Of a stretch of 9,091 bases of DNA, positions 1 through 5,684 are shown piece by piece; the stretch's first letter is position 1; each line of letters starts with the position of its first letter. This DNA is from Thermoplasmata archaeon (GTDB taxonomy: Archaea > Thermoplasmatota > Thermoplasmata > RBG-16-68-12). The stretch covers positions 1 to 9,091 of the forward strand of contig JAJYKG010000076.1 in NCBI GenBank assembly GCA_021788795.1. The letters are read 5' to 3'. Made by a program: the position numbers and the translations under genes. Under the pieces are notes generated by a model that ran no database searches, was not told where the DNA came from, and was given only the letters and a program-made list of their open reading frames with translations.

Positions 1-69
1 TGCCGGGCCGTGGCCCTCAGCGTGATCATCCCCGTCTCCGGGTACGAGTGCGTCTTCGCGGACCCGTGA
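1..69 (+). CDS. 3' end of an unidentified protein (partial)
   Basis: The first bases read as 22 sense codons followed by TGA in frame 1; the peptide ends in SGYECVFADP. Every sense codon in this stretch ends in G or C, which fits the coding pattern of the other genes here, whereas the reverse strand gives several A-ending codons in the same place. This supports a real gene that entered from the left edge on the + strand. Too little is left to name a family. It converges on the minus-strand gene ending at 114, with 44 bases between the two stops. Confidence 0.5.
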   Translation, partial: CRAVALSVIIPVSGYECVFADP

Positions 70-113
70 GTCCCGCGGACGGCGTACGTAACCGCGCGCC
101 GCGATTCGGGCGC

Positions 114-518
114 CTATGGTCCTTCTTTCGGCGGGCTCTCAGGCCGCCGCTCGAGCCTCGCCTCAAGTTCCTCGATGCGGGCCGCGGCCTCCTTCAGCTC
201 GCCCCAGAGGATGTGGTGACGCCGGGCCGCGCGGTACTCCCGCAGGGCTTCGGGATCCGCGGGCTCCGCCTCGCCGTCCGTGGAGAGGACGTTCTTCACG
301 TAGAACTCGCGGTCCAGCTCGGGCAGGGCGGACACGCGGCGGAGGAGGTTCGCCGGATAGTCGGGCTTGAGCGTCGACGCGGCGCGAAGGGCCATCATGA
401 TCGCGTACTCCGCGCAGCAGTTCATGTCGCCCAGGGGCGGCTTGTGGTCCCCGTGGGCCTTGCGATGCGCCTCCACGAGCATGTCCCACACTTGGTCATA
501 TTCCTCGGGAACGGCCAT
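114..518 (-). CDS. Hypothetical protein with C-terminal coiled coil
   Basis: A 134-residue soluble protein that I do not recognise. The N-terminal half holds a mostly helical segment with an adjacent cysteine pair (DMNCCAEYAIMMALRAA, near residues 36-52), and the C-terminal third (about residues 98-124) is rich in Glu, Arg, Ala and Leu with heptad-like spacing (ELKEAAARIEELEARLE), suggesting a short coiled coil. No signal peptide or membrane segment is visible. I chose the ATG at 518: the longer reading starts at a TTG (557) that lies inside a TATA-like hexamer, so it would be upstream of the transcript. The stop is TAG. It lies 54 bases downstream of the stop of the gene at 573-1046, on the same strand. 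The cysteine pair could bind a metal or form a disulfide, but there is no wider motif. Confidence 0.75.
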   Translation of the reverse strand: MAVPEEYDQVWDMLVEAHRKAHGDHKPPLGDMNCCAEYAIMMALRAASTLKPDYPANLLRRVSALPELDREFYVKNVLSTDGEAEPADPEALREYRAARRHHILWGELKEAAARIEELEARLERRPESPPKEGP

Positions 519-550
519 GGATCTCGCCGCAGAACACAACCGCGGCGCCC

Positions 551-558
551 CTATCAAG
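551..558 (-). promoter_or_regulatory. TATA-like promoter for the 114-518 gene
   Basis: On the minus strand the sequence reads CTTGATAG, an AT-rich island in GC-rich surroundings, centred about 36 bases before the ATG at 518. With an archaeal TATA-to-start-site distance of about 26 bases, this predicts a leader of roughly 10 bases. It also argues against the upstream TTG start, which overlaps the box. Prediction by eye only. Confidence 0.35.
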
Positions 559-572
559 CTGCGGGGTGGGGC

Positions 573-1046
573 CTACGCCTGCCGCTGGCGGTCCTCGGGT
601 GTGTAGGGCGATTCGAGCGTGCCGTCCTCGCGCATCTCGCGGTGCTCCTTCTCCTTCTTGAGCCACGCGAGGAGGCGCGAGGCCGCGCCGAAGGGGCGGA
701 ACTCGACGATGACCTTGCCGTGCTCCTTGTCCTCGGCGTGGAGGAGGACCCGTCGCTTCTTGGGCACGACGTGCGTGGCCTCCTCGAAGGGGATCTCGTG
801 GTACCGTTTGCCCTTCTTCCCGCCCGGCAGGTCGAGCCACGCGTCGTCGAGGAGGAGGATGCGCTGCCGGGTCTGCCACGCCCACCCGTGACGCCGCTCC
901 ACGAGGGGTCGCTTCGCGACGAGGCCGCCCGTGTAGATCTCGTAGTGCAGGGCGCGGAAGCCGATGACCTGGTCCTTGCCCGTGAGCACGGGCTCGTTCG
1001 CCGCCGTCATGACGACGCCCACCTCGCCGACCTGGTCGATCTTCAT
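573..1046 (-). CDS. Hypothetical protein, possible PH-like domain
   Basis: A 157-residue protein without signal peptide or membrane helices. From about residue 57 it shows an order that recalls PH/GRAM-type domains: a strand with an ITLT-like phrase (TRQRILLLDDAWLDL), a second strand introduced by HEIPFEEATHVV, then basic and hydrophobic strands (KKRRVLLHAED, GKVIVEFRPFG) and a closing amphipathic helix (AASRLLAWLKKEKE). That fold assignment is inference from the strand pattern; I cannot name a family. The ATG at 1046 is well placed behind a TATA-like hexamer. The C-terminal tail of about 20 residues is polar and probably unstructured. The stop is TAG. The neighbour downstream is another small unrecognised protein, and the pair may share transcripts, though each has its own candidate promoter. 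Confidence 0.75.
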   Translation of the reverse strand: MKIDQVGEVGVVMTAANEPVLTGKDQVIGFRALHYEIYTGGLVAKRPLVERRHGWAWQTRQRILLLDDAWLDLPGGKKGKRYHEIPFEEATHVVPKKRRVLLHAEDKEHGKVIVEFRPFGAASRLLAWLKKEKEHREMREDGTLESPYTPEDRQRQA

Positions 1047-1078
1047 CGTGCCCAGGTCGCGTCAACCCCTGGATGCGC

Positions 1079-1084
1079 ATAAGC
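1079..1084 (-). promoter_or_regulatory. TATA-like promoter for the 573-1046 gene
   Basis: The minus strand reads GCTTAT within the AT-rich stretch CGTTAAGCTTATG, centred about 35 bases before the ATG at 1046. The predicted leader is about 9 bases. It lies in the 98-base gap behind the SnoaL-like pseudogene, so the gene is probably transcribed independently of gatD. Confidence 0.4.
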
Positions 1085-1094
1085 TTAACGAGGG

Positions 1095-1145
1095 ACGAAC
1101 CGGCCGACGCCGCAGGCCGTCCGTCGTCCGAGCCGAACGGTTCGT
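1095..1145. repeat. Imperfect nested inverted repeat in an intergenic gap
   Basis: ACGAACCG at 1095-1102 is the exact reverse complement of CGGTTCGT at 1138-1145, and inside it CGACG at 1105-1109 pairs with CGTCG at 1122-1126. Together they could form a stem-loop at the end of the pseudogene, touching its TAA. No T-rich run follows on the minus strand, so a terminator role for the gatD transcript is only a guess, and in GC-rich DNA an 8-base match can arise by chance. Confidence 0.25.
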
Positions 1146-1429
1146 TACCGCAGGTCCCCGAGTTGCCGGAGGATCCCTTGCATGTCGAACTCGTCCCACT
1201 CTTCGAGGACCTTGCCATCGCGGACGACGGAGATGTCGATGAACGGGATGGCGACCCGCCGTCCCGTCGGCGGGATTCCCCCGTACGGGCCCGTGGGGGG
1301 TCAGTACATGGTCACCCGGGTCGCGACCCGGTCCCCTTCCGCGATCTGGTCCTCGACCACGGACTCGATGCCCGTGAAGGCCGCGAAGAAGGGCATCTCG
1401 TCGGCCTGCCGCCCGCGCGGCCCGCTCAC
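1145..1429 (-). pseudogene. Broken SnoaL-like (NTF2-fold) gene with in-frame TGA
   Basis: Read from GTG at 1429, the minus strand codes 42 residues, meets TGA at 1303-1301, and continues in the same frame for 51 more residues to TAA at 1147-1145. The joined text matches the second half of SnoaL-like polyketide cyclase / ester cyclase proteins: VVEDQIAEGDRVATRVTMY, stop, TGPYGGIPPTGRRV, then VVRDGKVLEEWDEFD and GILRQLG. In that family the residue at the stop is usually glycine (the TM-x-G-T-H-T-G phrase), so a single GGA to TGA change explains it. The first 40 to 50 residues of the domain are absent: reading upstream in the same frame enters gatD directly, 9 bases before the GTG. TGA ends several other genes here, so recoding is unlikely. 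Either a decayed gene or, for the stop alone, an assembly error. The function of SnoaL-like proteins is diverse and cannot be told here. Confidence 0.75.
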
Positions 1430-1438
1430 GCTGTATGG

Positions 1439-2743
1439 CTACTCGGAGAACTCGTCCAGGCCGATTCGAGGGTTGATCTCGCCCGCCACGTTCGCCGCCA
1501 TGGCCTTCGCGACGTCGGCGGGTTCGCGGGTGTGGCCGAGCATCCACATCAGCTTCACGTAGGCCACCTCGGGGAGCATGTCCTCGCCGCTGATCACGCC
1601 CGCGCGGATCAGGTCGCGGCCCGTGTCGTAGACGCGGAGGGAGACGCGGCCCTGCAGGGTCTGCGTCGTCATCACGACCGGGACGCCGTCGCGCGTCGCG
1701 CGGTGGATCGCGGGGATGAGGTCGTGGGCCGTGTGCCCGAGCCCGGTGCCGGCGAGGACGATCCCGTGGGCGCCCCTCAGGCAGTTCTCCAGGACCGCGG
1801 GCGTCATCCCCGGGTAGAAGTGCACCAGGGCGACGTCCAGGTCGAGCCGGTCGTCGACCTTCACGGGTCCCTTGGACCGCGGCTGGACGGGCTCCGTGAG
1901 CTCGACCGGCCCCTCCGGCCGCACCGTGCCCAGGGGCGTCGCGTTCATGGCGCGGAAGGCGTCGCGGCGGGAGGAGTGCATCTTGCGGACCTTCGTGCCG
2001 CGGTGGATCCAGTCGAAGGAGTCGGAGGTCTCGGCGTGCATCACGCCGACGACCTCGCCCAGGTCCGCGGTGGCGACGCGGACGCCGCACAGGAGGTTCG
2101 AGGCCGCGTCCGAGGACGGCCGGTCCGAGGAGCGCTGGGAGCCGACGACGACCACAGGGCCGGTCAGGTCCCGCAGCATGAATGACAGCGCCGCGGTCGT
2201 GAAGTGCAGGGTGTCCGTGCCATGGGGGATGAGGACGCCGCTCGCCCCGGCGTTGAGCTCGGCGGCGGCCTCGCGGGCGAGGCGTTGCCAGTTCTCCGGC
2301 TTCATGTCCTCGCTGTAGATGCTGTAGACGACCTTCGCGCGGATGTTCGCCACGTCCAGGAGCTCCGGGACGCTGAACACGAGCTCCTCCGCGGTGACCG
2401 CGGGGTGGACGGCCCCCGTGCGGTAGTCGACGTACGAGGCGATCGTCCCGCCGGTCCCCAGGACCGCGATCGTGGGCCGGTCCTTCGCGGCGGGCGGCAG
2501 CGTGCGGGCGGCCTTGCGGGGCGCGGGCCTTGCGGTGACGTCGACGGCCTCCACGTCCTCCGCCGCGATCCCGAGGTTGTATCCGCTGCCCAGCTTGATT
2601 GTGAGGATGTCCTCCCCGCTGAAGGAGGTGTGGGGCATGAGCACGCCCTCGTACGTCTCCCCGCGGGCCTTCACGCGGAGCGAGTCGCCCTGGGCGGCCT
2701 TTGCCTTCTCGAGGAGGGCGCGGATCTTGGGCGGGTAGTCCAT
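1439..2743 (-). CDS. gatD: Glu-tRNA(Gln) amidotransferase subunit D
   Basis: GatD is the asparaginase-like subunit of the archaeal GatDE complex. It releases ammonia from an amide donor, and GatE uses it to convert Glu-tRNA(Gln) to Gln-tRNA(Gln) in the cytoplasm. The 434-residue length fits the family. Residues 1-70 form the small N-terminal barrel-like domain (GETYEGVLMPH, KLGSGYNLGI). The asparaginase domain follows, with LGTGGTIAS (nucleophile candidate Thr100), HGTDTLHF (Thr176, Asp177) and the Lys254 region (RGTKVRKMHSS), so the four catalytic residues known from the family are present. The ATG at 2743 starts MDYPPKIRAL; the longer reading to 2860 would run through the promoter and the divergent gene. 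The stop is TAG. gatE is not in this window, so the partner must be encoded elsewhere. It is divergent from the UPF0248 gene and is followed within 10 bases by a pseudogene. Confidence 0.97.
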   Translation of the reverse strand: MDYPPKIRALLEKAKAAQGDSLRVKARGETYEGVLMPHTSFSGEDILTIKLGSGYNLGIAAEDVEAVDVTARPAPRKAARTLPPAAKDRPTIAVLGTGGTIASYVDYRTGAVHPAVTAEELVFSVPELLDVANIRAKVVYSIYSEDMKPENWQRLAREAAAELNAGASGVLIPHGTDTLHFTTAALSFMLRDLTGPVVVVGSQRSSDRPSSDAASNLLCGVRVATADLGEVVGVMHAETSDSFDWIHRGTKVRKMHSSRRDAFRAMNATPLGTVRPEGPVELTEPVQPRSKGPVKVDDRLDLDVALVHFYPGMTPAVLENCLRGAHGIVLAGTGLGHTAHDLIPAIHRATRDGVPVVMTTQTLQGRVSLRVYDTGRDLIRAGVISGEDMLPEVAYVKLMWMLGHTREPADVAKAMAANVAGEINPRIGLDEFSE

Positions 2744-2766
2744 CGGGGTACGGAACGGGGCCAGCG

Positions 2767-2772
2767 GATAAG
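2767..2772 (-). promoter_or_regulatory. TATA-like promoter of gatD
   Basis: The minus strand reads CTTATC, centred 26.5 bases upstream of the gatD ATG. This is the distance expected if transcription starts at the A of the start codon, giving a leaderless mRNA. No Shine-Dalgarno motif is visible before the ATG. Confidence 0.5.
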
Positions 2773-2774
2773 GG

Positions 2775-2780
2775 CTTTTG
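2775..2780 (+). promoter_or_regulatory. TATA-like promoter of the UPF0248 gene
   Basis: CTTTTG on the + strand is centred 26.5 bases before the ATG at 2804, again the leaderless spacing. It sits only two bases from the gatD hexamer on the other strand, so the two divergent promoters would compete for binding of the basal factors or share one AT-rich site. Confidence 0.4.
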
Positions 2781-2803
2781 GGCCGAGGGCGTTGCCGGTG
2801 CCG

Positions 2804-3049
2804 ATGCCGGGCACGGCGCGCGAGGTCCTCAACGAGCTGAGGTGGCGCGAGGGGGACCATCTCGGGGAAGCGACGCTCTGGTACCGCGACCGCGGTGCGG
2901 CGTCGGGCCTCCGTGTCATTCCCGGCGCGGACATCGTGGACTTGGAGCGGCGCTACTTCACGTCGCGGACCGCGGGCCGCCTCCCCTACTACAAGATCGA
3001 GCGGATCGAGCGGCGCGGCACGGTGCTCTTCGAGCGCCCTGGGGCGTGA
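2804..3049 (+). CDS. UPF0248 (DUF504) family protein, RNA end-binding type
   Basis: An 81-residue protein of the UPF0248/DUF504 family (MJ1316-like), small single-domain proteins widespread in archaea. The family has been proposed from comparative genomics to recognise cyclic-phosphate RNA ends in RNA repair; this is not shown here. Visible family marks are the opening REVLNELRW, the basic strand ATLWYRDRGA, the VIPGADIVDLERRYF segment, LPYYKIERIER and the closing VLFERPG. The whole domain is present. The ATG at 2804 was chosen because it begins the conserved MPGTAREVLN start and lies at leaderless distance from a TATA-like box; the long open frame upstream is antisense to gatD. It is divergent from gatD and its stop lies 8 bases from that of the convergent gene. 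Confidence 0.88.
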   Translation: MPGTAREVLNELRWREGDHLGEATLWYRDRGAASGLRVIPGADIVDLERRYFTSRTAGRLPYYKIERIERRGTVLFERPGA

Positions 3050-3057
3050 CGGTGCGT

Positions 3058-3426
3058 TCAGGTCTTGTCGATCTTCGCGCCGGCGAGGACGCCCTGGCTC
3101 CGGAACCAGGTCGTGAGGAGCCCGTACAGCTCGTCGAACTGCTTCCTCACCCGGTGCGCGCCGATCGCGCCGCCGGCCCAGCCCGAGTTCGCCTGGAACA
3201 GGCGCAGGGTGGCCCCCTGGCCTCCTGGGTAGATCTCGAAGTCGACGGCGTAGTACTGCGCGAGCGCCCCGAGGGCGAGGTTCGCGCCCCGGCTGCCCTT
3301 CTCCGCCTTCCCCTTGGTCGCGCTCGCCCAGCCCACCCGGAACTTGTGGGCGGCGAAGGCGGCCTGGACGAGGTTCTGGACGTTCTGGACCGATCCCACC
3401 ACGGCGATGTCGGCGTAGTTGGTCAT
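3058..3426 (-). CDS. Hypothetical protein, 122 residues
   Basis: A complete small protein I cannot assign. It begins MTNYADIAVVGSVQNVQNLVQ, a strand then a helix, followed by a basic, glycine-rich centre (ATKGKAEKGSRGANLALGAL, residues 36-55), a strand (AVDFEIYPGG, 60-69; ATLRLFQAN, 72-80), a small-residue turn (GWAGGAIGA) and a C-terminal helix with a Trp-Phe pair (FDELYGLLTTWFRSQG). No signal peptide or membrane helix is seen. The alternating strand and helix pattern suggests a compact alpha/beta fold; the KGKAEKGSRG segment might contact phosphate or nucleic acid, but that is a guess. The ATG at 3426 is preceded by a GAGGG run 6 to 10 bases upstream, a possible ribosome-binding site, and no hexamer is visible at the leaderless distance. 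It converges on the UPF0248 gene and diverges from the 96-residue gene. Confidence 0.8.
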   Translation of the reverse strand: MTNYADIAVVGSVQNVQNLVQAAFAAHKFRVGWASATKGKAEKGSRGANLALGALAQYYAVDFEIYPGGQGATLRLFQANSGWAGGAIGAHRVRKQFDELYGLLTTWFRSQGVLAGAKIDKT

Positions 3427-3514
3427 GGCATCCCTCGAGCTGGGAAGGCCCCTCCGGGCGGATGGTCTTTTCGCCTCCAAGTCAACCTGGTTTGAGGTTG
3501 TTTTCCGCGGCGAG

Positions 3515-3520
3515 CTTTTT
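3515..3520 (+). promoter_or_regulatory. TATA-like promoter of the 96-residue gene
   Basis: CTTTTT is centred 26.5 bases before the ATG at 3544, supporting that start over the second ATG at 3553. It lies in a 117-base divergent gap that is visibly richer in T runs than the surrounding DNA; another T run at 3467-3471 could serve the opposite gene from 43 bases away. Confidence 0.4.
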
Positions 3521-3543
3521 CCTTCCGGACGGGCTTCCGGTCC

Positions 3544-3834
3544 ATGGTCCCCATGCCGGCGTTCCCCGACGAGGTCCTCACGAAGACGAAGAGGGGCGAG
3601 ACCGAGGTCCGCTCCCTGATCGACCGCGGCCGCTACGTGCGGTACAACTATCTCCACCCCGACACGGGCGAGCCCATGGAGGGCGGCAAGGTGAAGCTCG
3701 TCCTCCTCTCCGAGAGGCGCAAGACGGAGGAGTTCTTCATCATCCCCACGAAGTCGAAGCGCGACCTCCTGCTGCCCGCCGCGGAGAAAGGCGCGCGCAA
3801 GGTCTGGGACGGGCAGAAAGCGGTCGACCTGTGA
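3544..3834 (+). CDS. Small basic hypothetical protein
   Basis: A 96-residue, charged and Lys/Arg-rich cytoplasmic protein that I do not recognise. The body starts with FPDEVLTKTKRGETEVRSLID, then a Tyr/Arg-rich strand (RGRYVRYNYLHPDTGEP), a strand (GGKVKLVLLSE, about residues 47-57), and FFIIPTKSKRDLLLPAAEKG. The strand content and basic surface suggest a small beta-rich domain. There is no signal peptide or membrane segment. Start choice is ATG 3544 from promoter spacing, with ATG 3553 (MPAFPDE) as the alternative. It ends in TGA 28 bases from the stop of the convergent malate dehydrogenase gene and shares a divergent promoter region with the 122-residue gene. Confidence 0.8.
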   Translation: MVPMPAFPDEVLTKTKRGETEVRSLIDRGRYVRYNYLHPDTGEPMEGGKVKLVLLSERRKTEEFFIIPTKSKRDLLLPAAEKGARKVWDGQKAVDL

Positions 3835-3862
3835 CGCCTCGCCCCGCGCGCCACGCATGAGT

Positions 3863-4828
3863 TCAGTGCCCGGCGGGGGGCGCGAGCTTGTCGAGGGTCG
3901 TGTGCCGCACCGCGAGCCCCAGGAGAACGGACGCGTCCGCGGCGAACTCCTCGAGGTCATGGGCCGCGGCCTGGAGGATCTGCCGCTCCTCCTCGTTCAT
4001 CTCCCATTCCTCGACCCGCAGGATGCTCCCGTTGCTGACCACCACGGGGACGGAGAGGGCGATGTCCTGGATGCCGTACTCGCCCTGGAGGACGACCGAG
4101 GCCGGAACCGTGGACAGCGTGCGGGACATGAGGGCGTGGAGGAGGCTCGCCGTGGCCCCCGCGGGCCCGAAGGCGGTGCCGCCCTTGCCCGCGATGACCT
4201 TCGCGCTGATCCCCTTGAGTTCCTCGAGGAACTTCGCCCGCTCCTCGGAGGAGAAGGTCACGGGCCTCCCGCGGACCTTCACGCCGCTGAAGAGGGGCAC
4301 GGCCCGCTCCCCGTGCTCCCCGAGGACCACCGCCTCGACCTCGGAGGGATGCACGCCGAACCGGTCCGCGAGGAGGCAGCGCAGGCGGACGGAGTCCAGC
4401 AGGCCGCCGGACCCGAGGACCCGTTCCCGCGGCAGGCCCGAGGCCGACCACGCGATCGTCGTGATTACGTCGACGGGGTTCGTGAGGACGACCAGGGTGG
4501 TCTTCGGCGCCGCCGCGACGATCTGCCGGCTCAGGTCCCGCGCCAGCGGCGCGTTCGCGTGGAGGAGGTCCAGCCGTGTCATGCCGGGGCTTCGGCCCTT
4601 CCCCGCGACAAGGAGGACGATGTTGGCGTCGACGAGGTCGGCCATCTTCCCTGGGCGGACGACCGTGTCCGAGCGCTCCGCGATGCCCGTGCGGATATCC
4701 TCGGCTTGGGCCCAGGCCAGTTCCTCGACGACATCGACGAGGACGAGCTCGTCCCAGATCCCGTCTCGGGCGAGCGCGAAGGCGATTTCACCCCCGAGCT
4801 TGCCGACGCCCACGATGCCCACTTTCAT
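3863..4828 (-). CDS. mdh: Malate dehydrogenase (LDH-like type)
   Basis: A 321-residue NAD-dependent dehydrogenase of the lactate/malate family, cytoplasmic, interconverting malate and oxaloacetate in the citric acid cycle. The N-terminal Rossmann fold has GVGKLG at residues 7-12 and Asp32 after the second strand, which favours NAD over NADP. In the mobile substrate loop the sequence is GKGRSPGMTR: Arg79 sits where lactate dehydrogenases have Gln, which points to malate. The other catalytic residues are present: Arg85, Asn117 (LTNPVDV), Asp145 and Arg148 (LLDSVRLR), and His172 (GEHG). The ATG at 4828 begins the MKVGIVGVG strand, so the start is secure. The stop is TGA. It lies 78 bases behind alaX on the same strand but has its own candidate promoter. 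Substrate choice rests on one aligned residue. Confidence 0.93.
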   Translation of the reverse strand: MKVGIVGVGKLGGEIAFALARDGIWDELVLVDVVEELAWAQAEDIRTGIAERSDTVVRPGKMADLVDANIVLLVAGKGRSPGMTRLDLLHANAPLARDLSRQIVAAAPKTTLVVLTNPVDVITTIAWSASGLPRERVLGSGGLLDSVRLRCLLADRFGVHPSEVEAVVLGEHGERAVPLFSGVKVRGRPVTFSSEERAKFLEELKGISAKVIAGKGGTAFGPAGATASLLHALMSRTLSTVPASVVLQGEYGIQDIALSVPVVVSNGSILRVEEWEMNEEERQILQAAAHDLEEFAADASVLLGLAVRHTTLDKLAPPAGH

Positions 4829-4863
4829 CCCGATCGCCGGGGCTCGCTACGCGGATGGGGGTT

Positions 4864-4869
4864 GATAAG
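4864..4869 (-). promoter_or_regulatory. TATA-like promoter of mdh
   Basis: The minus strand reads CTTATC, the same hexamer as at gatD, centred 38.5 bases before the mdh ATG. This predicts a short leader of about 12 bases. No alternative in-frame start lies closer to the expected transcription start. Confidence 0.4.
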
Positions 4870-4906
4870 GCCTGTTGCGGTATTGTTCGGTCCGACTATA
4901 CTGCCG

Positions 4907-5644
4907 TCAAGGTGGGAGGAGCTCGTATGAAATGCGGTCCGTCTCCTTGCCCTTGGAGCGCTTCTCCAGAATGTGCACGCGGCCGATCTCCCGCGTGTTC
5001 TTCAGGTGCGTCCCGCCGCAGGGGCAGTAGTCCGCCTTGCCCACCTCGATGATCCGCAGGCGGCGGATGCTCTGGGGGATGAGGTCCAGCAGCGCGCGGT
5101 CCTCGACGCGGTTCGCGACGGCCACGCGGTCCTCCTCGAAGATGCGCACCTCCATGGCCGCGTCCGCGACCGCGTTGCACTCGTCCTCGATCCGCTTCAG
5201 GTCCTCCGGCGTGAAGTTCGCCGGCTGGAAGTCCACGCGGCTGAAGTCCGCGTGGACCTGGTTGCCCGCCGTGCGCGCGCCCCAGATGCGGTAGACGAGG
5301 CCGGACATCACGTGCTGCGAGGTGTGCATCCGCATGTGCTTGTAGCGCCGGTCCCAGTCGATCACACCGTGGACGTCGTCGCCGGGCGGCATGCGGTCCA
5401 CCTGGTGCTTGACCACGCCCTTCTCCTTCGTCACCCGCAGGACCTTCGCCTCGCCGCCGGCCCACCGAAGGACGCCGTGGTCGTCCGGCTGGCCGCCCCC
5501 CTCCGCGTAGAACGCAGTCTGGTCCAGCGCCACGTAATCGGGGCCGCGCTCCACGACCTTCGCGTCGAACTCGCGGAGGTAACACGGGTCCGGCTCCTGT
5601 CCCTTCCGTTCCTCCATGTACAGGACTCGGGTGGGCGCCGTCAC
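4907..5644 (-). CDS. alaX: Alanyl-tRNA editing protein AlaX
   Basis: A free-standing homologue of the alanyl-tRNA synthetase editing domain, which hydrolyses mischarged tRNA(Ala), usually Ser-tRNA(Ala). At 245 residues it matches the longer AlaX class (AlaX-M-like). It has the glycine-rich motif GGGQPDD (about residues 49-55), the zinc motif HTSQH (His107, His111) and a second zinc motif CPCGGTH (Cys209, His213), the latter with an extra cysteine at 207. I chose GTG at 5644, giving VTAPTRVLYMEE, which aligns with the usual start of the family. The ATG at 5671 would add nine residues but overlaps a TATA-like box. The ATG at 5617 is a third option and would cut the first strand. The stop is TGA. 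It sits between the MFS gene upstream and mdh downstream, all on the minus strand. Confidence 0.93.
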   Translation of the reverse strand: MTAPTRVLYMEERKGQEPDPCYLREFDAKVVERGPDYVALDQTAFYAEGGGQPDDHGVLRWAGGEAKVLRVTKEKGVVKHQVDRMPPGDDVHGVIDWDRRYKHMRMHTSQHVMSGLVYRIWGARTAGNQVHADFSRVDFQPANFTPEDLKRIEDECNAVADAAMEVRIFEEDRVAVANRVEDRALLDLIPQSIRRLRIIEVGKADYCPCGGTHLKNTREIGRVHILEKRSKGKETDRISYELLPP

Positions 5645-5669
5645 GGGACGCCGAAGGCAGGACGGGGGC

Positions 5670-5675
5670 ATAAAG
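5670..5675 (-). promoter_or_regulatory. TATA-like promoter of alaX
   Basis: The minus strand reads CTTTAT between C/G runs, the box closest to the archaeal TATA consensus in this window. It lies between the MFS stop and alaX, centred about 28 bases before the GTG at 5644, predicting a leaderless or nearly leaderless transcript from that GTG. Confidence 0.5.
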
Positions 5676-5684
5676 GGTGCGGGC

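Noticed and set aside
48..1082. Long + strand open frame of 344 codons
   Set aside because: It is antisense to two minus-strand genes with better codon structure. Long antisense frames are expected when the third codon base is nearly always G or C, and its translation is low-complexity Arg/Leu/Val/Glu.
1301..1303. TGA read as an amino acid (recoding, selenocysteine)
   Set aside because: TGA ends several intact genes here, the family has glycine at the site, no SECIS-like element was recognised, and the domain is also truncated at its start.
1062..2185. Long open frames on both strands overlapping gatD
   Set aside because: gatD is identified by its catalytic motifs; the others translate to Arg/Gly/Pro-rich or repetitive text without family marks.
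4829..4906. Short + strand gene starting at ATG 4927 behind a GGAGG run
   Set aside because: The GGAGG and ATG lie within the 3' end of alaX on the other strand, and the frame shows no coding pattern.
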